In this document: one piece after another, positions 19,103 to 27,656 of the stretch
Layout: each line of letters opens with the position of its first letter
Position numbering within the stretch: position 1 is the stretch's first letter
Origin: Roseiarcus sp963709185
Lineage (GTDB): Bacteria > Pseudomonadota > Alphaproteobacteria > Rhizobiales > Beijerinckiaceae
Direction: 5' to 3'
NCBI GenBank assembly: GCA_963709185.1
Contig: CAVPVQ010000012.1
Location: 1-64,000, forward strand
DNA length: 64,000 bases
Program-made: the position numbers and the translations under genes
The notes under the pieces: model-generated
Told to the model about the DNA's origin: nothing
Seen by the model: the letters and a program-made list of their open reading frames with translations, nothing else
Database searches by the model: none

Positions 19103-20363
19103 TCTTGGCTCCCCCGAACTTGGCCATCGATTGCGCAAGTTCGCGATGATCGCGGGCGTAGGTCGCTAGGGGAATGCCGGCAACTGCGGCCTCCCACGCC
19201 TGCCTGACGGCTCTGACCCCCGGAGCGGGGCCGCCGGGATGGCTGACAACGCCGCCTCCGCAGAGATAGAGCAGATCCTGCGTGCGGCCGGTCCGCGCGA
19301 AGGTCTCGGGTGCCTGGCCGCCCCATTGGCCCGATCCCGCCACCGGCAGCGGCCGATCGCTGGGCGAAAACAGCGGCTGCCGAAGCGCCTGGAAGGACCG
19401 CACGAAGGATTCGTCGGGCTCCCAGTATTTGGCGCCGATGCCGTTGATCTGAAACTGGTCCACGCCGAGGAGGCGCCAGAACTGCTGATAGACTTGAAAA
19501 TCCAACCCGAGGCCGGGATGGCGCGTGAGGATGTCCCACCCGTTGCGGTGGGCGTGCAGGACCAGGCGCGAGCGCTTGCGCAGGAACGCGAAGCCGCCGT
19601 AGCCGATCGAATTGATATTGATGACGGCCGCATTGCCCCCGGCGTCGGCGACAATATCGTGATTGCGCATCATCACATCGGGATCGGCGTGCGAAATCCC
19701 GAAGGCGTACATCACCTTCTTGCCGGTCTTCTGCTCGCGCTCGAGAATGATCGGCATGATCGCCTTGACGCGATCGGCGAGGCTCGAATAGGCCGGGCTC
19801 ATCAGCTTCTCGTCGTCCTTGATGAAGTCGACGTCGGCCTCCACCAGTTCGCGCACCATCTCGGCGGTCTCATGCGGGCGCAGGCCGAGCGCCGGCTTGA
19901 CGATCGTGCCGATGATCGGCCGCTCCTTCACGCCGGTCAGCGCGCGGCTTCCTGCAATGCCGAATTGCGGCCCCGGATGCGCGGCCGCGAATTCCGGCGG
20001 CAGCTTCATGTCGACGATGCGGATGCCGCTGAAGCCCTTGATCGAAAAGACGCCGCCGATGGCGATCGTCGTCAGCGCCGCCAGATCGGTCCCGACCGCC
20101 TCCAGGGGAAACTCGATGTCCGCCTCGCCGCGCGCGTAGGAACCGGGGGCGTTGGAGCTCTCGGGGAAGGATGGCGTCGAAACAGGGTCGAGAGTTCGCA
20201 AATCGACCACCCGCGCGCCGACACGGGCTTTCAGCTCTGGCGTTTCCCCGGGGGTCGGGACGAAGGTGCCGGTCGATTGATCGCTGGCGATTTTCGCGGC
20301 GAGAGCGGCGACATCGCCCGACGTCTCAATGCGATAGGTCATGCGAATGACGGACTGAGACAT
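19092..20363 (-). CDS. oiaX: RuBisCO-like protein, probable 3-oxo-isoapionate-4-phosphate decarboxylase
   Basis: A 423-residue form IV RuBisCO-like protein. Counterparts of RuBisCO active-site residues are visible: Lys156 in GTIVKPALGL (K175), the carbamylated Lys182 with Asp184 and Glu185 in FIKDDE (K201/D203/E204), His residues in VLHAHRNG, Lys312 in the loop-6 segment GIGAKYWEP (K334), and GGGVVSHPGG near 369-378. In D-apionate catabolism RLPs act as OiaX (decarboxylase) or OiaT (transcarboxylase/hydrolase). The LerI/DerI-like genes directly downstream handle the decarboxylation product, so OiaX fits better. It is not a CO2-fixing enzyme: no small subunit or phosphoribulokinase is nearby. 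It is the first gene of the operon. Confidence 0.8.
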   Translation of the reverse strand: MSQSVIRMTYRIETSGDVAALAAKIASDQSTGTFVPTPGETPELKARVGARVVDLRTLDPVSTPSFPESSNAPGSYARGEADIEFPLEAVGTDLAALTTIAIGGVFSIKGFSGIRIVDMKLPPEFAAAHPGPQFGIAGSRALTGVKERPIIGTIVKPALGLRPHETAEMVRELVEADVDFIKDDEKLMSPAYSSLADRVKAIMPIILEREQKTGKKVMYAFGISHADPDVMMRNHDIVADAGGNAAVININSIGYGGFAFLRKRSRLVLHAHRNGWDILTRHPGLGLDFQVYQQFWRLLGVDQFQINGIGAKYWEPDESFVRSFQALRQPLFSPSDRPLPVAGSGQWGGQAPETFARTGRTQDLLYLCGGGVVSHPGGPAPGVRAVRQAWEAAVAGIPLATYARDHRELAQSMAKFGGAKNDA

Positions 20364-20431
20364 CCCTGGGCGACTCGGTTGTCTTTCCCCCGTCAGGCTT
20401 GCGGGGGTTGCATGTTGGTTTGAATCAGGTA

Positions 20432-20448
20432 TGATGAGTATATCATCT
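20432..20448. promoter_or_regulatory. Operator candidate (site 2 of the apionate regulon)
   Basis: The site TGATGA-GTATA-TCATCT with an overlapping GGTATGATGA (20429-20438) lies in the 216-base divergent region between the RLP operon and the GntR gene. It could control both directions, giving autoregulation. It aligns with sites 1 and 3. Confidence 0.75.
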
Positions 20449-20579
20449 CATGAGATGACGCAATCAAATTGCGTCTTGCCCGATGCGCCATGTGGATGAC
20501 ATGCTGAGCATTATGAAATGAAGTTTGCGAGTCGGCGCCCGTCGAGGCGCTCCAGCCCCCGTCTTTCGGGATTTCGCTC

Positions 20580-21302
20580 ATGACGCTGGTTTCCGATCAC
20601 ATTGTTCGCCGCAAACTGTCGGACGCGGTGTTCGACCGGCTGAAGTCGCTGATCACCAGCGGCGAATTGCAGCCCGGCGATGCGATGCCGTCCGAACGCG
20701 ATCTGATGGAGCGCTTCGGCGTCGGCCGCCCCGCCATCCGTGAGGCGATGCAGCAATTGAGCAACATGGGGCTGCTGACGATTTCCCATGGCGAACGCGC
20801 CAAGGTGCGCCAACCCACGGCCAAGTCGATTTTTCAGCAACTCGACGCCGCGGCCGACGTCATGCTCTCGTCTTCGCCGACATCCCTCGAACATCTGAAG
20901 CAGGCGCGCCGCTTTTTCGAGCTCGGCATGGTGCGCGAGGCGGCGACCAAGGCGACGCTTGCCGATATCGCCACGCTTCGCGAAACGCTTGAGCTTCAAC
21001 GCGCCAATCTCGGCGACGCCGACGCCTTCATTTCCGCCGACATGCGGCTCCACACCCAGATCGCCGCGATCACCGGCAACCCTTTGTTCGAGGCGGTCAG
21101 CGAGGCCATGCTGGGCTGGCTGAAGAAATACCATACGGAAATGCTGATCTGGACCGGCAGGGAAAACCTGACCCTCGCCGAGCACGAAGAGATCATCCGA
21201 TGCGTCGCCTCCGGCGATCCTGACGCCGCCGAGCGATCGATGACCAAACATCTCGACCGCTCCGCCGCGCTCTATATCCACCAATCCGGCGCGCACGCCT
21301 GA
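20580..21302 (+). CDS. GntR/FadR-family (NanR-like) transcriptional regulator
   Basis: A 240-residue regulator. The N-terminal winged helix is typical GntR: VFDRLKSLITSGELQPGDAM, PSERDLMERFGVGRPAIREA, LLTISHGERAKV. The C-terminal FCD ligand domain (about residues 85-230) contains the usual metal-site pattern (DMRLHTQIAAITGNPL and EHEEIIRCVASGD). It diverges from the RLP operon and is convergent with the Gfo/Idh/MocA gene. It is the only intact regulator in the 10-32 kb block, and the NanR subfamily is known to bind GGTATA-type sites, so it is the natural candidate for the three shared operators. The effector could be apionate or a phosphorylated intermediate (inference). Confidence 0.88.
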   Translation: MTLVSDHIVRRKLSDAVFDRLKSLITSGELQPGDAMPSERDLMERFGVGRPAIREAMQQLSNMGLLTISHGERAKVRQPTAKSIFQQLDAAADVMLSSSPTSLEHLKQARRFFELGMVREAATKATLADIATLRETLELQRANLGDADAFISADMRLHTQIAAITGNPLFEAVSEAMLGWLKKYHTEMLIWTGRENLTLAEHEEIIRCVASGDPDAAERSMTKHLDRSAALYIHQSGAHA

Positions 21303-21332
21303 GCGCATGGCGCGCCCGAGGCGCTTTGAGCC

Positions 21333-22354
21333 TCAGTCCACCGCGACCGTCGCGCGCGTTTTCGCGGACTGATACGCCGCCTCCACGAGCGCGAGAGTCT
21401 TCAGATTGTCGCGCCCGGACGTCGCCGGTTCGCGGCCCCCGCGCACACTGTCGACCCAATGCTGCTGGATCGCCTGAACGCTCTCTTGAATATTGTGCCA
21501 AGGGCGACTGGCCCATGGCAGGAGGGGCGGGAAAGATCTCTGCGCTGGACGCCATCGGCGTTCGTCACCACGAGTTGATAGCCTTGGCCGAGCCGGACGC
21601 TGCCCGCAGAACCGTCGACCTCGACGAGCGTCTCCGGAAAGGGTTCGACGGCCAGGCGCGTCGCATAGCTGCAATCGACGACCGACGTGACGCCGCTGCG
21701 GTGGTCGAGCAAAATGGTCGCAACGTCCTCGCCGCGGATCGCCGGGTTGACGCGAAGCGTGCGCGCGGTCGCCATGGCCACGTCGCCGAACAGGAATCGC
21801 GCGATGTCGAGAATATGGATGCCGAGATCCTCGATGATGAAACGCTGGCCCGTCGCAAGATACGGCTGGCCGGTGAAGACATCGTAGGCCGATCGAAAGG
21901 ACACGCGGCCCCAGAACGGTTCGCCGATCTCGCCGTCCCTGACGGTGGCCCCCACAGCCTGAATGGCGCTCTGCCAGCGAAAATTCTCGTGCACCATGAG
22001 CGGAACGGCGGCGTCCTGGCAGGCCATCACCATGGCGTTCGCGTCATCCATCGACGGCGCGAATGGCTTCTGGCAGATGACGCCGACGCCATGCCGCGCG
22101 GCCATTTCGACCAGCGCGCGATGCGAGGCGACCGTGGTGGCGATGTCGACGAAGTCGAGCTTTTCGCTCCCCAGCATCGCTTCGGCATCAATGTAGCGCC
22201 GTGCAATGTCGAACTGATCGCCGGCGATCGCCAGACGATTGGCATCGCGATCGCAAATCGCGACAATCGATGCGCCCTCGACGCCTCGCCAGCCGTGGAG
22301 GTGGTTGATCGAGAAGAATCCGCATCCGATCAGGCCGCCGCGCAATTCGGTCAT
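21333..22354 (-). pseudogene. Gfo/Idh/MocA oxidoreductase, candidate D-apiose dehydrogenase, one frameshift
   Basis: The N-terminal Rossmann domain begins GGLIGCGFFSINHLHGW and holds the family Lys-Pro in ICQKPFAPS. The C-terminal domain has GRVSFRS, EDLGIHILDIARFLFGD and a catalytic-type His in IHILD. One base is missing at a C-run near 21528-21536, where reading passes from DLS to PPLLPWASRPWHN; repaired, the protein has 340 residues. Published D-apiose dehydrogenase (ApsD) belongs to this family and feeds D-apionate formation, so this gene is the natural ApsD candidate, but the family is broad. It is the last gene of the operon that starts with apnO, 3 bases after the permease. Confidence 0.65.
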
Positions 22355-22357
22355 GCT

Positions 22358-23422
22358 CTACCCCAGCCGCGCCATTTGCCGCAGCGCCACCCGTTGTTGC
22401 AGACGTCGCTGAGCTTGATCGATCACCACCGCGACGATGATGACCAGACCCTTGATGACCATCTGCCAGAACGAACTGACGCCCATCATGACCAGGCCAT
22501 CTGAAAGGATGCCGATGACGAATGCGCCGACGATGGTGCCGCCGATCGTTCCGCGACCACCCGACATCGAGGTGCCGCCCAGAACCGCCGCGGCGATGGC
22601 GTTGAGTTCGAAGCTCTCCCCGGTCGCCGGATGCGCGGCCATCAATTCAGAGGAGACGACGAGGCCGACGATCGCCGCGCAAAACCCGGAGAACATGTAG
22701 ACGAAGATCTTCACCCGAGCGACGCGGATGCCGGATAGAGCCGCCGCCCTCTCGTTGCCGCCAACCGCAAAGATATGCCTCCCCAGAGGCGTAAACCGCG
22801 CGAGATAGGCCGCCGCGAGCGCCACGACGATGAGGATCCAGATCACCACGGGAAGACCAAGCCAATGGCCGGCGCCCAGCACGCCATAGCCCGTGGTGCC
22901 GAACTCCTCCTTGCCGACGAGGTTGGGAAAGGTCGCGCCGTCCGACGAAAGCAAGGCCAGACCGCGCGCGATATAGAGCGTCCCGAGCGTCGCGATGAAC
23001 GGCGCCACGTTGAGCCTGGTGATCAGCAGGCCATTGACCGCGCCGATCGCCAGGCCGACGCAGAGCGTTATGCCGACGATCTCGACGACATTGAAATAGA
23101 TTGTGTAACCGATCAGGAGGTCGAACCCGTTCAGGATCAGTCCACCGGCGACCATCGCGCAAAGCCCGACGATCGAGCCTACGGAAAGATCGATGCCGCC
23201 GGTGACGATCACGAACGTCATGCCGATCGCCAGGAACGCATTGAGCGCGACGTGCTTGGACATCAGGATCAGGTTTTCGGCGGAGAGGAAGTTCGGCGCC
23301 GCGAAGGAAAAGAACGCCAGCACCGCGAACAGCGCAATGAACGTCCGCAGCTTCATCAGATTGAGCGTAAACGAGCCCGCCGCGACGCCGGGCTTGTCCG
23401 CCGCCTGCCCGAACGCTGTCAT
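22358..23422 (-). CDS. CUT2 ABC transporter permease (RbsC-like)
   Basis: A 354-residue permease. I start it at MTAFGQAADKPGV (23422), which overlaps the ATPase stop as ATGA; the longer open frame upstream runs antisense-like through the ATPase gene and is rejected. Family motifs: GGIDLSVGSIVGL, NVAPFIATLGTLYIARG, GGNERAAALSGI and AAVLGGTSMSGGRG. It forms an importer with the ATPase (23419-24972), the DUF2291 lipoprotein and the binding protein at 25705. The regulon context suggests D-apiose or D-apionate as ligand. Confidence 0.9.
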   Translation of the reverse strand: MTAFGQAADKPGVAAGSFTLNLMKLRTFIALFAVLAFFSFAAPNFLSAENLILMSKHVALNAFLAIGMTFVIVTGGIDLSVGSIVGLCAMVAGGLILNGFDLLIGYTIYFNVVEIVGITLCVGLAIGAVNGLLITRLNVAPFIATLGTLYIARGLALLSSDGATFPNLVGKEEFGTTGYGVLGAGHWLGLPVVIWILIVVALAAAYLARFTPLGRHIFAVGGNERAAALSGIRVARVKIFVYMFSGFCAAIVGLVVSSELMAAHPATGESFELNAIAAAVLGGTSMSGGRGTIGGTIVGAFVIGILSDGLVMMGVSSFWQMVIKGLVIIVAVVIDQAQRRLQQRVALRQMARLG

Positions 23423-24972
23423 GCACGGATCTCCCGCTCGGCTTCGCCGCGGCTGTGCCCCAGCGCGGAGGCCGCGACAAGCAAAGCCTCGGTGGCCTCT
23501 TCCCGATCGACCAAGGCCGTCACCCGGCCGTTGCTCATCACCGCGATGCGGTCGCCGAGCGCCATCACCTCGTCGAGGTCCGAAGTGACGAAAATGATGC
23601 CGAGCCCCTCCGCAGCGAGCCTTCGCATGGTGCGGAAGACTTCCGCCTTGGCCCCGACATCGATCCCCCGGCTCGGCTCGTCCATCAAAAGCACCTTGGG
23701 ATCGGTCATCAGCGCCTTGCCGATGACGACCTTTTGCTGATTGCCGCCGGAGAGCGAGGCCACTTCTTGCGCGGGGTCGGCGACCTTGATGAGGAGATCG
23801 CGGATCGCGCGCCCGATCGCGGCGCGTTCGCGAACCCCGACAATATGAAAACCGGCGACGAATTTGCGCAGGCTCGCCAGCGTCAGGTTGGCTCCGACGG
23901 AGAGAATGGCGACCAATCCCTCGCGTTGCCGGTCTTCTGGAATGAGGACGAGGCCGCGCCGAATGCGGCCCGTCACGTCGCGCTCCTTGACAGGACGTCC
24001 TTCGATGAAGATCCGCCCTGACGCGTGAGGACGTCGTCCCATGACGCAATCGAAGAACTCGCTTCGCCCCGCGCCCATCAGACCATAGACGCCGAGGATC
24101 TCGCCTTTTCGAACGGACAGCGAGACGTGATCGACCTCGTAGCCGCCGGTGGCGCGCGGCAGGCAGATGTCTTGGGCGCGGAACGCTTCCTCGCCGATCT
24201 CTTGCTGCTCAGACTTGGCGAAATCCTTGGACGCCGATCCGATCATCTGCCGAACGATCCAACCGACATCGACATTGGCCATCCGCTCCCGCCCGGTCAC
24301 GCGGCCGTCGCGAAGCACGGTGATGAAATCGCCGATACGGACAAGCTCCTCGAGGCGATGCGAAATATAGACGATGGCGACGCCGCGCGCCTTCAAATCG
24401 CCGATGATGCGAAACAGAACCTCGACTTCCGACGCGCTAAGGGCGGATGTCGGCTCGTCCAGGATCAGGATGCGGGCGTCCTTCGCGACCGCCTTGGCGA
24501 TTTCGACGAGTTGCTGCTGGCCGATGCGCAAGTCCTCGACCAGCGTGCGCGGGTCGATTCCCGCTTCCAGCCGATCCAGCAGCGCGCCCGCCCGGCGCTC
24601 CTGCAACCGGTGATCGATGCGCAGGCCGCCACGCGCCAGCTCCCGCGCCGCGAAGATGTTTTCGGCGACGGAAAGATTGCCGAAGAGGTTCAGTTCCTGA
24701 AAGACGATGCCGACGCCGCGCGCGGCGGCATCGGCGGCGTCGGCAAAGACGACCGGCTCGCCGTCGAGCAGGATGCGGCCCAGCGTCGGGCTTTCGACGC
24801 CGGCGATGATTTTCATCAGGGTCGACTTGCCGGCGCCGTTTTCGCCGACAAGCACGTTGACGGCGCCGCGACGGATCTCGAAATCGACCTGCTTGACCGC
24901 AACCGTGCCGGAATAGACCTTGGTCACGCCCTCGAGCCGGAGCACGACGTCATCGTCGCCGATCTGCGTCAT
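23419..24972 (-). CDS. CUT2 ABC transporter ATPase (RbsA-like)
   Basis: A 517-residue tandem ATPase starting at MTQIGDDDVVLRLEGVTK (24972, ATGA overlap with the lipoprotein stop). The first half has GENGAGKSTLMKIIAG, VFQELNLF, a diverged signature LRIGQQQLVEIAKA and LILDEPTSALS. The second half has YGLMGAGRSEFFD, VLIPEDRQREGL, LSGGNQQKVVIGKALM and LMDEPSRGIDVGAK. The pattern and length are normal for RbsA-type proteins. The frame is intact. Confidence 0.93.
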   Translation of the reverse strand: MTQIGDDDVVLRLEGVTKVYSGTVAVKQVDFEIRRGAVNVLVGENGAGKSTLMKIIAGVESPTLGRILLDGEPVVFADAADAAARGVGIVFQELNLFGNLSVAENIFAARELARGGLRIDHRLQERRAGALLDRLEAGIDPRTLVEDLRIGQQQLVEIAKAVAKDARILILDEPTSALSASEVEVLFRIIGDLKARGVAIVYISHRLEELVRIGDFITVLRDGRVTGRERMANVDVGWIVRQMIGSASKDFAKSEQQEIGEEAFRAQDICLPRATGGYEVDHVSLSVRKGEILGVYGLMGAGRSEFFDCVMGRRPHASGRIFIEGRPVKERDVTGRIRRGLVLIPEDRQREGLVAILSVGANLTLASLRKFVAGFHIVGVRERAAIGRAIRDLLIKVADPAQEVASLSGGNQQKVVIGKALMTDPKVLLMDEPSRGIDVGAKAEVFRTMRRLAAEGLGIIFVTSDLDEVMALGDRIAVMSNGRVTALVDREEATEALLVAASALGHSRGEAEREIRA

Positions 24973-25629
24973 GGCGCGGCGCCGAGCGTCAATTGCGCGG
25001 GGGTGACGAGGGGCGGCTGGTCGCCGGATTCGAGCGTGAAGGCACCCAGGATCTTGACCTCGCGTCCGGGCAGCGAATCTCTCGGCAGTTGCGCGAGGAT
25101 CGTCTTCGCCACGCGCTGATTGAACGCCTTGCCGAATTGCGCATAGTCGATCTGGTTCTTGAAGTCGTTGAAGGAGACGAAGTCCAGCGAATCGCGCAAC
25201 GCCGTGCCGCGCATCGCAGGTCCGATCTGCACGACCGCGGCGATCTTGCCGTCTCCTTTGGTGTCGACGCTGATCGTCGCCGCGCGGGACGCTGTCTCCG
25301 CCGAAACAATCCGCCCGTCGATAGTGACGACAAACGTCCAGGGCTCGCTGCCTTCCTTCGCCCGGTAGCCGTATTTGCGGCCAGCCTCGTCGGGATTTGA
25401 ACGCACGAGCGCCATGCACATCCGGCAGCGCCCCCGCCTTCGCGGTGAGATAGGGAATGACCTTCGCATCCCATATCGCGTTCACCATCGCTTCGGGGTC
25501 AAAGCCGCCGCCGGCGCCCTCGTCAGCGCCGCTGGCTTTCTTGATGGGCGTCGCGATGATCTTGCAGCCGCTGACGGCGAGGCTCGCCGCGACAACGCCC
25601 AACGCGCCGAGAATGCGCCTTCTGGTCAC
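24969..25629 (-). pseudogene. DUF2291-family periplasmic lipoprotein, one frameshift
   Basis: The leader MTRRRILGALGVVAASLAVS ends at a lipobox Cys (SGCKII), so it should be a lipoprotein. The N-terminal part (FDPEAMVNAIWDAKVIPYL) and the C-terminal part (GRKYGYRAKEGSEPWTFVV through FNDFKNQIDYAQFGKAFN) together match DUF2291, a family found inside CUT2 sugar-importer operons. The two parts are in different frames, with a one-base change near 25408-25425 after GALPDV; corrected length is about 219 residues. Its role in the importer is not established. It lies between the binding protein and the ATPase. Confidence 0.75.
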
Positions 25630-25639
25630 ACAAAACTCC

Positions 25640-25702
25640 GCTGCCCCGCGTCGTCCGCGGCGCGCGGCGGCCGCCCTCGCGGGCAGGCCGCGCGCGCGGT
25701 TT
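25640..25702 (-). repeat. GC-rich inverted-repeat region between binding-protein and lipoprotein genes
   Basis: On the minus strand CCGCGCGCG-type arms face GCCGCCGCGCGC arms, with shorter nested repeats. Such structures after a binding-protein gene usually protect its message. There is no T-run, so it is not a standard terminator. Confidence 0.4.
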
Positions 25703-25704
25703 TC

Positions 25705-26646
25705 CTAGTTCTTGAGGGCGAAGGTCTCAAGCTTGGCGGCGTTCGCGCTGGTGATCAGAATGCAGTCCATCAACTGCTTCTCCTGGGCGGGCGCCTTCTT
25801 GGTCTTGATGTAGGCGTCGGCCTGTTCGACGGCGACCTGCGCCTCCTGGTAGGCCGGCTGCAGCACCGTCGCCTTGATCCCGCCCGACAGGATCGAATCG
25901 CGGACGTCGTTCGAGCCGTCGAACCCGACGACGATGACGTCCTTGCGGTTGGCCGCGGCGAGCGCCGCGATCGCGCCCATGGCCATCGTGTCATTGCCGG
26001 AGATCACGCCCTTGATGTTCGGATTCGCCTGCAGGATCGTCTCCATCTTGGAATAGGCTTCCGTCTGGCTCCAGTTGGCGGATTGCTTGGCGACGCTCTT
26101 GAGATCGGGATATTCGCTGATGACATCGTGATAGCCCTTGGAGCGAATGCCGGCGTTGGTGTCGGATTCCTTGCCGACGAGCTCCGCGTAATTGCCCTTC
26201 TCGCCCATCAGCTTGACGAATTCCTGGGCCCCGAGCTGCGCGCCCTGGTAGTTGTTCGAGACGATCTGCGCGATGGCGACTCCGCTCGCGTTGATCTCAC
26301 GATCGATCAGGAAGGACGGAACGCCCGCGTCCTTCGCCTTCTTCACCGCCGCGACCGTGGCGTCAGCGCCGGCGTTGTCGAGAATGATGGCCTTGGCTTT
26401 GCGGGCGATCGCGGTGTCGATCAGTTCCGATTGCTTGTTGGCGTCGTCGTCATGGACCAGCGACAGCACGTCGTAACCCAGCGCCTTCGCCTTGGCTTCC
26501 GCGCCTTCGGCTTCCGCCTTGAAGAACGGATTGTCGTGCGAGGGCGTGATGATCGCGATGAGATCGGCCGCCGATGCGCTCGCCGCCGCCGCGACGGTGA
26601 ACGAAATGGCCACGGCCGCGCCCATCAACACATATTTCAATGACAT
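25705..26646 (-). CDS. CUT2 sugar-binding protein (RbsB-like)
   Basis: A 313-residue periplasmic binding protein. The Sec leader MSLKYVLMGAAVAISFTVAA ends at ASA-ADLIA. The mature protein follows the ribose-binding plan: TPSHDNPFFKAEAEGA, AIILDNAGADAT, FLIDREINASGVAIAQIVSNN, GVISGNDTMAMGAIAAL and VVGFDGSNDVRDSI. A GGGAGGA ribosome site precedes the ATG. It lies 84 bases downstream of apnO and ahead of the lipoprotein, ATPase and permease genes. By context the ligand is D-apiose or D-apionate. Confidence 0.9.
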   Translation of the reverse strand: MSLKYVLMGAAVAISFTVAAAASASAADLIAIITPSHDNPFFKAEAEGAEAKAKALGYDVLSLVHDDDANKQSELIDTAIARKAKAIILDNAGADATVAAVKKAKDAGVPSFLIDREINASGVAIAQIVSNNYQGAQLGAQEFVKLMGEKGNYAELVGKESDTNAGIRSKGYHDVISEYPDLKSVAKQSANWSQTEAYSKMETILQANPNIKGVISGNDTMAMGAIAALAAANRKDVIVVGFDGSNDVRDSILSGGIKATVLQPAYQEAQVAVEQADAYIKTKKAPAQEKQLMDCILITSANAAKLETFALKN

Positions 26647-26730
26647 AACGGTCCTCCCTTTGAGAAGGGCAGGCTTGCCCTGACCCTTCGCTTCAAACGG
26701 CGATCTCGAGCCGATCGCCGCGTCTTTGGC

Positions 26731-27558
26731 TCAGGTTATCCGCCGAATGCTCTCGGCGATTTCCTGAGGCTCAAACACTTTCTTCCAATCCGGCTGCATG
26801 AGCGCCGGCTTGCCGAACTCGATCGCCTTGTTGCAGGCGTCCGAGAACACGCCCTCGACCTCGCCGAAGATGACCGCGCCCAGCACGTTCATGTGGCCTA
26901 GAAGGAAGTCGCGGGCCGCCTCCTTGGGCACGCCGCGCGCCACCACTTCATCCATCGCCTCGCGCATGACGACGAGAAGGCTCGCCGCCACGGTCTCCGA
27001 GAGTCCCGGCTCGAGCAGCGCCATTTGCTCGACCGTGACGCGATGCGACCGCATCACCGGGGCCCAAATGATCCTCGCGATCTCCTCGCCCGTCGCGTAG
27101 GCGCTTTCGGGCCCCTGCATGAGCGCGTTGACGATGTGTTGCTTGGCTGACAGGCCGCCGAAGTGATCGTTCTTGGCGGCCAGATCGGTCTCGTCGTTGA
27201 AGATCGGGGGATGACAGGGATGCGTGACGAAATAGGTGAGGTCAGGGCGCGCCGGGAGGTGACCCGCGAATGGCGCGGCGGCGTCGAGCGCCACGACCAT
27301 CGTCCCTGCTTTGAGTTGCTTGTCGATGCCGGCTGCGACTTTGCCGATATGGGTGTCCGGCACTGCGAGAATGACGACATCGGCGCCGTCCAGCGCAACG
27401 TCCGGAGCTACGCAGTCGATGCCAAGGCCCGTCTTGAGCCTCGCCTTGCCGGCGGGCGCCACCTCGACGTGCCGAACCTGGAAACGCGAGCCCTTCAGGT
27501 TGCTCGCCAGGCGATAGCCCATTTTTCCACCGGCTCCGAAGAGTGCGATCGCCGTCAT
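26731..27558 (-). CDS. apnO: D-apionate oxidoisomerase (ApnO-like)
   Basis: A 275-residue NAD-dependent enzyme. The N-terminal Rossmann motif is LFGAGGKMGYRLASNL (GxGGxxG at residues 8-14). The segment DLTYFVTHPCHPPIFNDET and the helical C-terminal domain with GLSETVAASLLVVMREAMDE match the ApnO group of beta-hydroxyacid-dehydrogenase-like proteins. ApnO oxidises and rearranges D-apionate to 3-oxo-isoapionate, the committed step of the pathway. A GGGAGGA ribosome site precedes ATG 27558. It is the first gene of the operon with the CUT2 importer and the Gfo/Idh/MocA gene, and it has a regulon operator 42 bases upstream. The operon partners OiaK and OiaX across the same regulon support the call. 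Confidence 0.82.
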   Translation of the reverse strand: MTAIALFGAGGKMGYRLASNLKGSRFQVRHVEVAPAGKARLKTGLGIDCVAPDVALDGADVVILAVPDTHIGKVAAGIDKQLKAGTMVVALDAAAPFAGHLPARPDLTYFVTHPCHPPIFNDETDLAAKNDHFGGLSAKQHIVNALMQGPESAYATGEEIARIIWAPVMRSHRVTVEQMALLEPGLSETVAASLLVVMREAMDEVVARGVPKEAARDFLLGHMNVLGAVIFGEVEGVFSDACNKAIEFGKPALMQPDWKKVFEPQEIAESIRRIT

Positions 27559-27595
27559 CAGTTCCTCCCATGGTCGACGCCGTGGTAGTCCGTCT

Positions 27596-27616
27596 GGTAT
27601 GATGAGTCAATCATCA
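27596..27616. promoter_or_regulatory. Operator candidate (site 3 of the apionate regulon)
   Basis: GGTATGATGA at 27596-27605 opens the inverted repeat TGATGA-GTCAA-TCATCA (27600-27616), the most symmetric of the three sites. It lies in the 196-base divergent region between apnO and the CUT2 binding-protein gene at 27755. Confidence 0.75.
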
Positions 27617-27656
27617 TTTCAGTGATGTGAGCGCGAGGCAGCGCTTATTAGATGAT

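Noticed and set aside
19092..20363. True CO2-fixing RuBisCO large subunit
   Set aside because: At 423 residues with altered N-terminal and loop segments, no small subunit and no phosphoribulokinase nearby, it is a form IV-like protein placed among apionate genes.
23422..24049. N-terminal extension of the permease gene at 22358
   Set aside because: The long open frame runs through the ATPase gene in another frame and encodes arginine-rich nonsense; the ATGA overlap at 23422 marks the true start.
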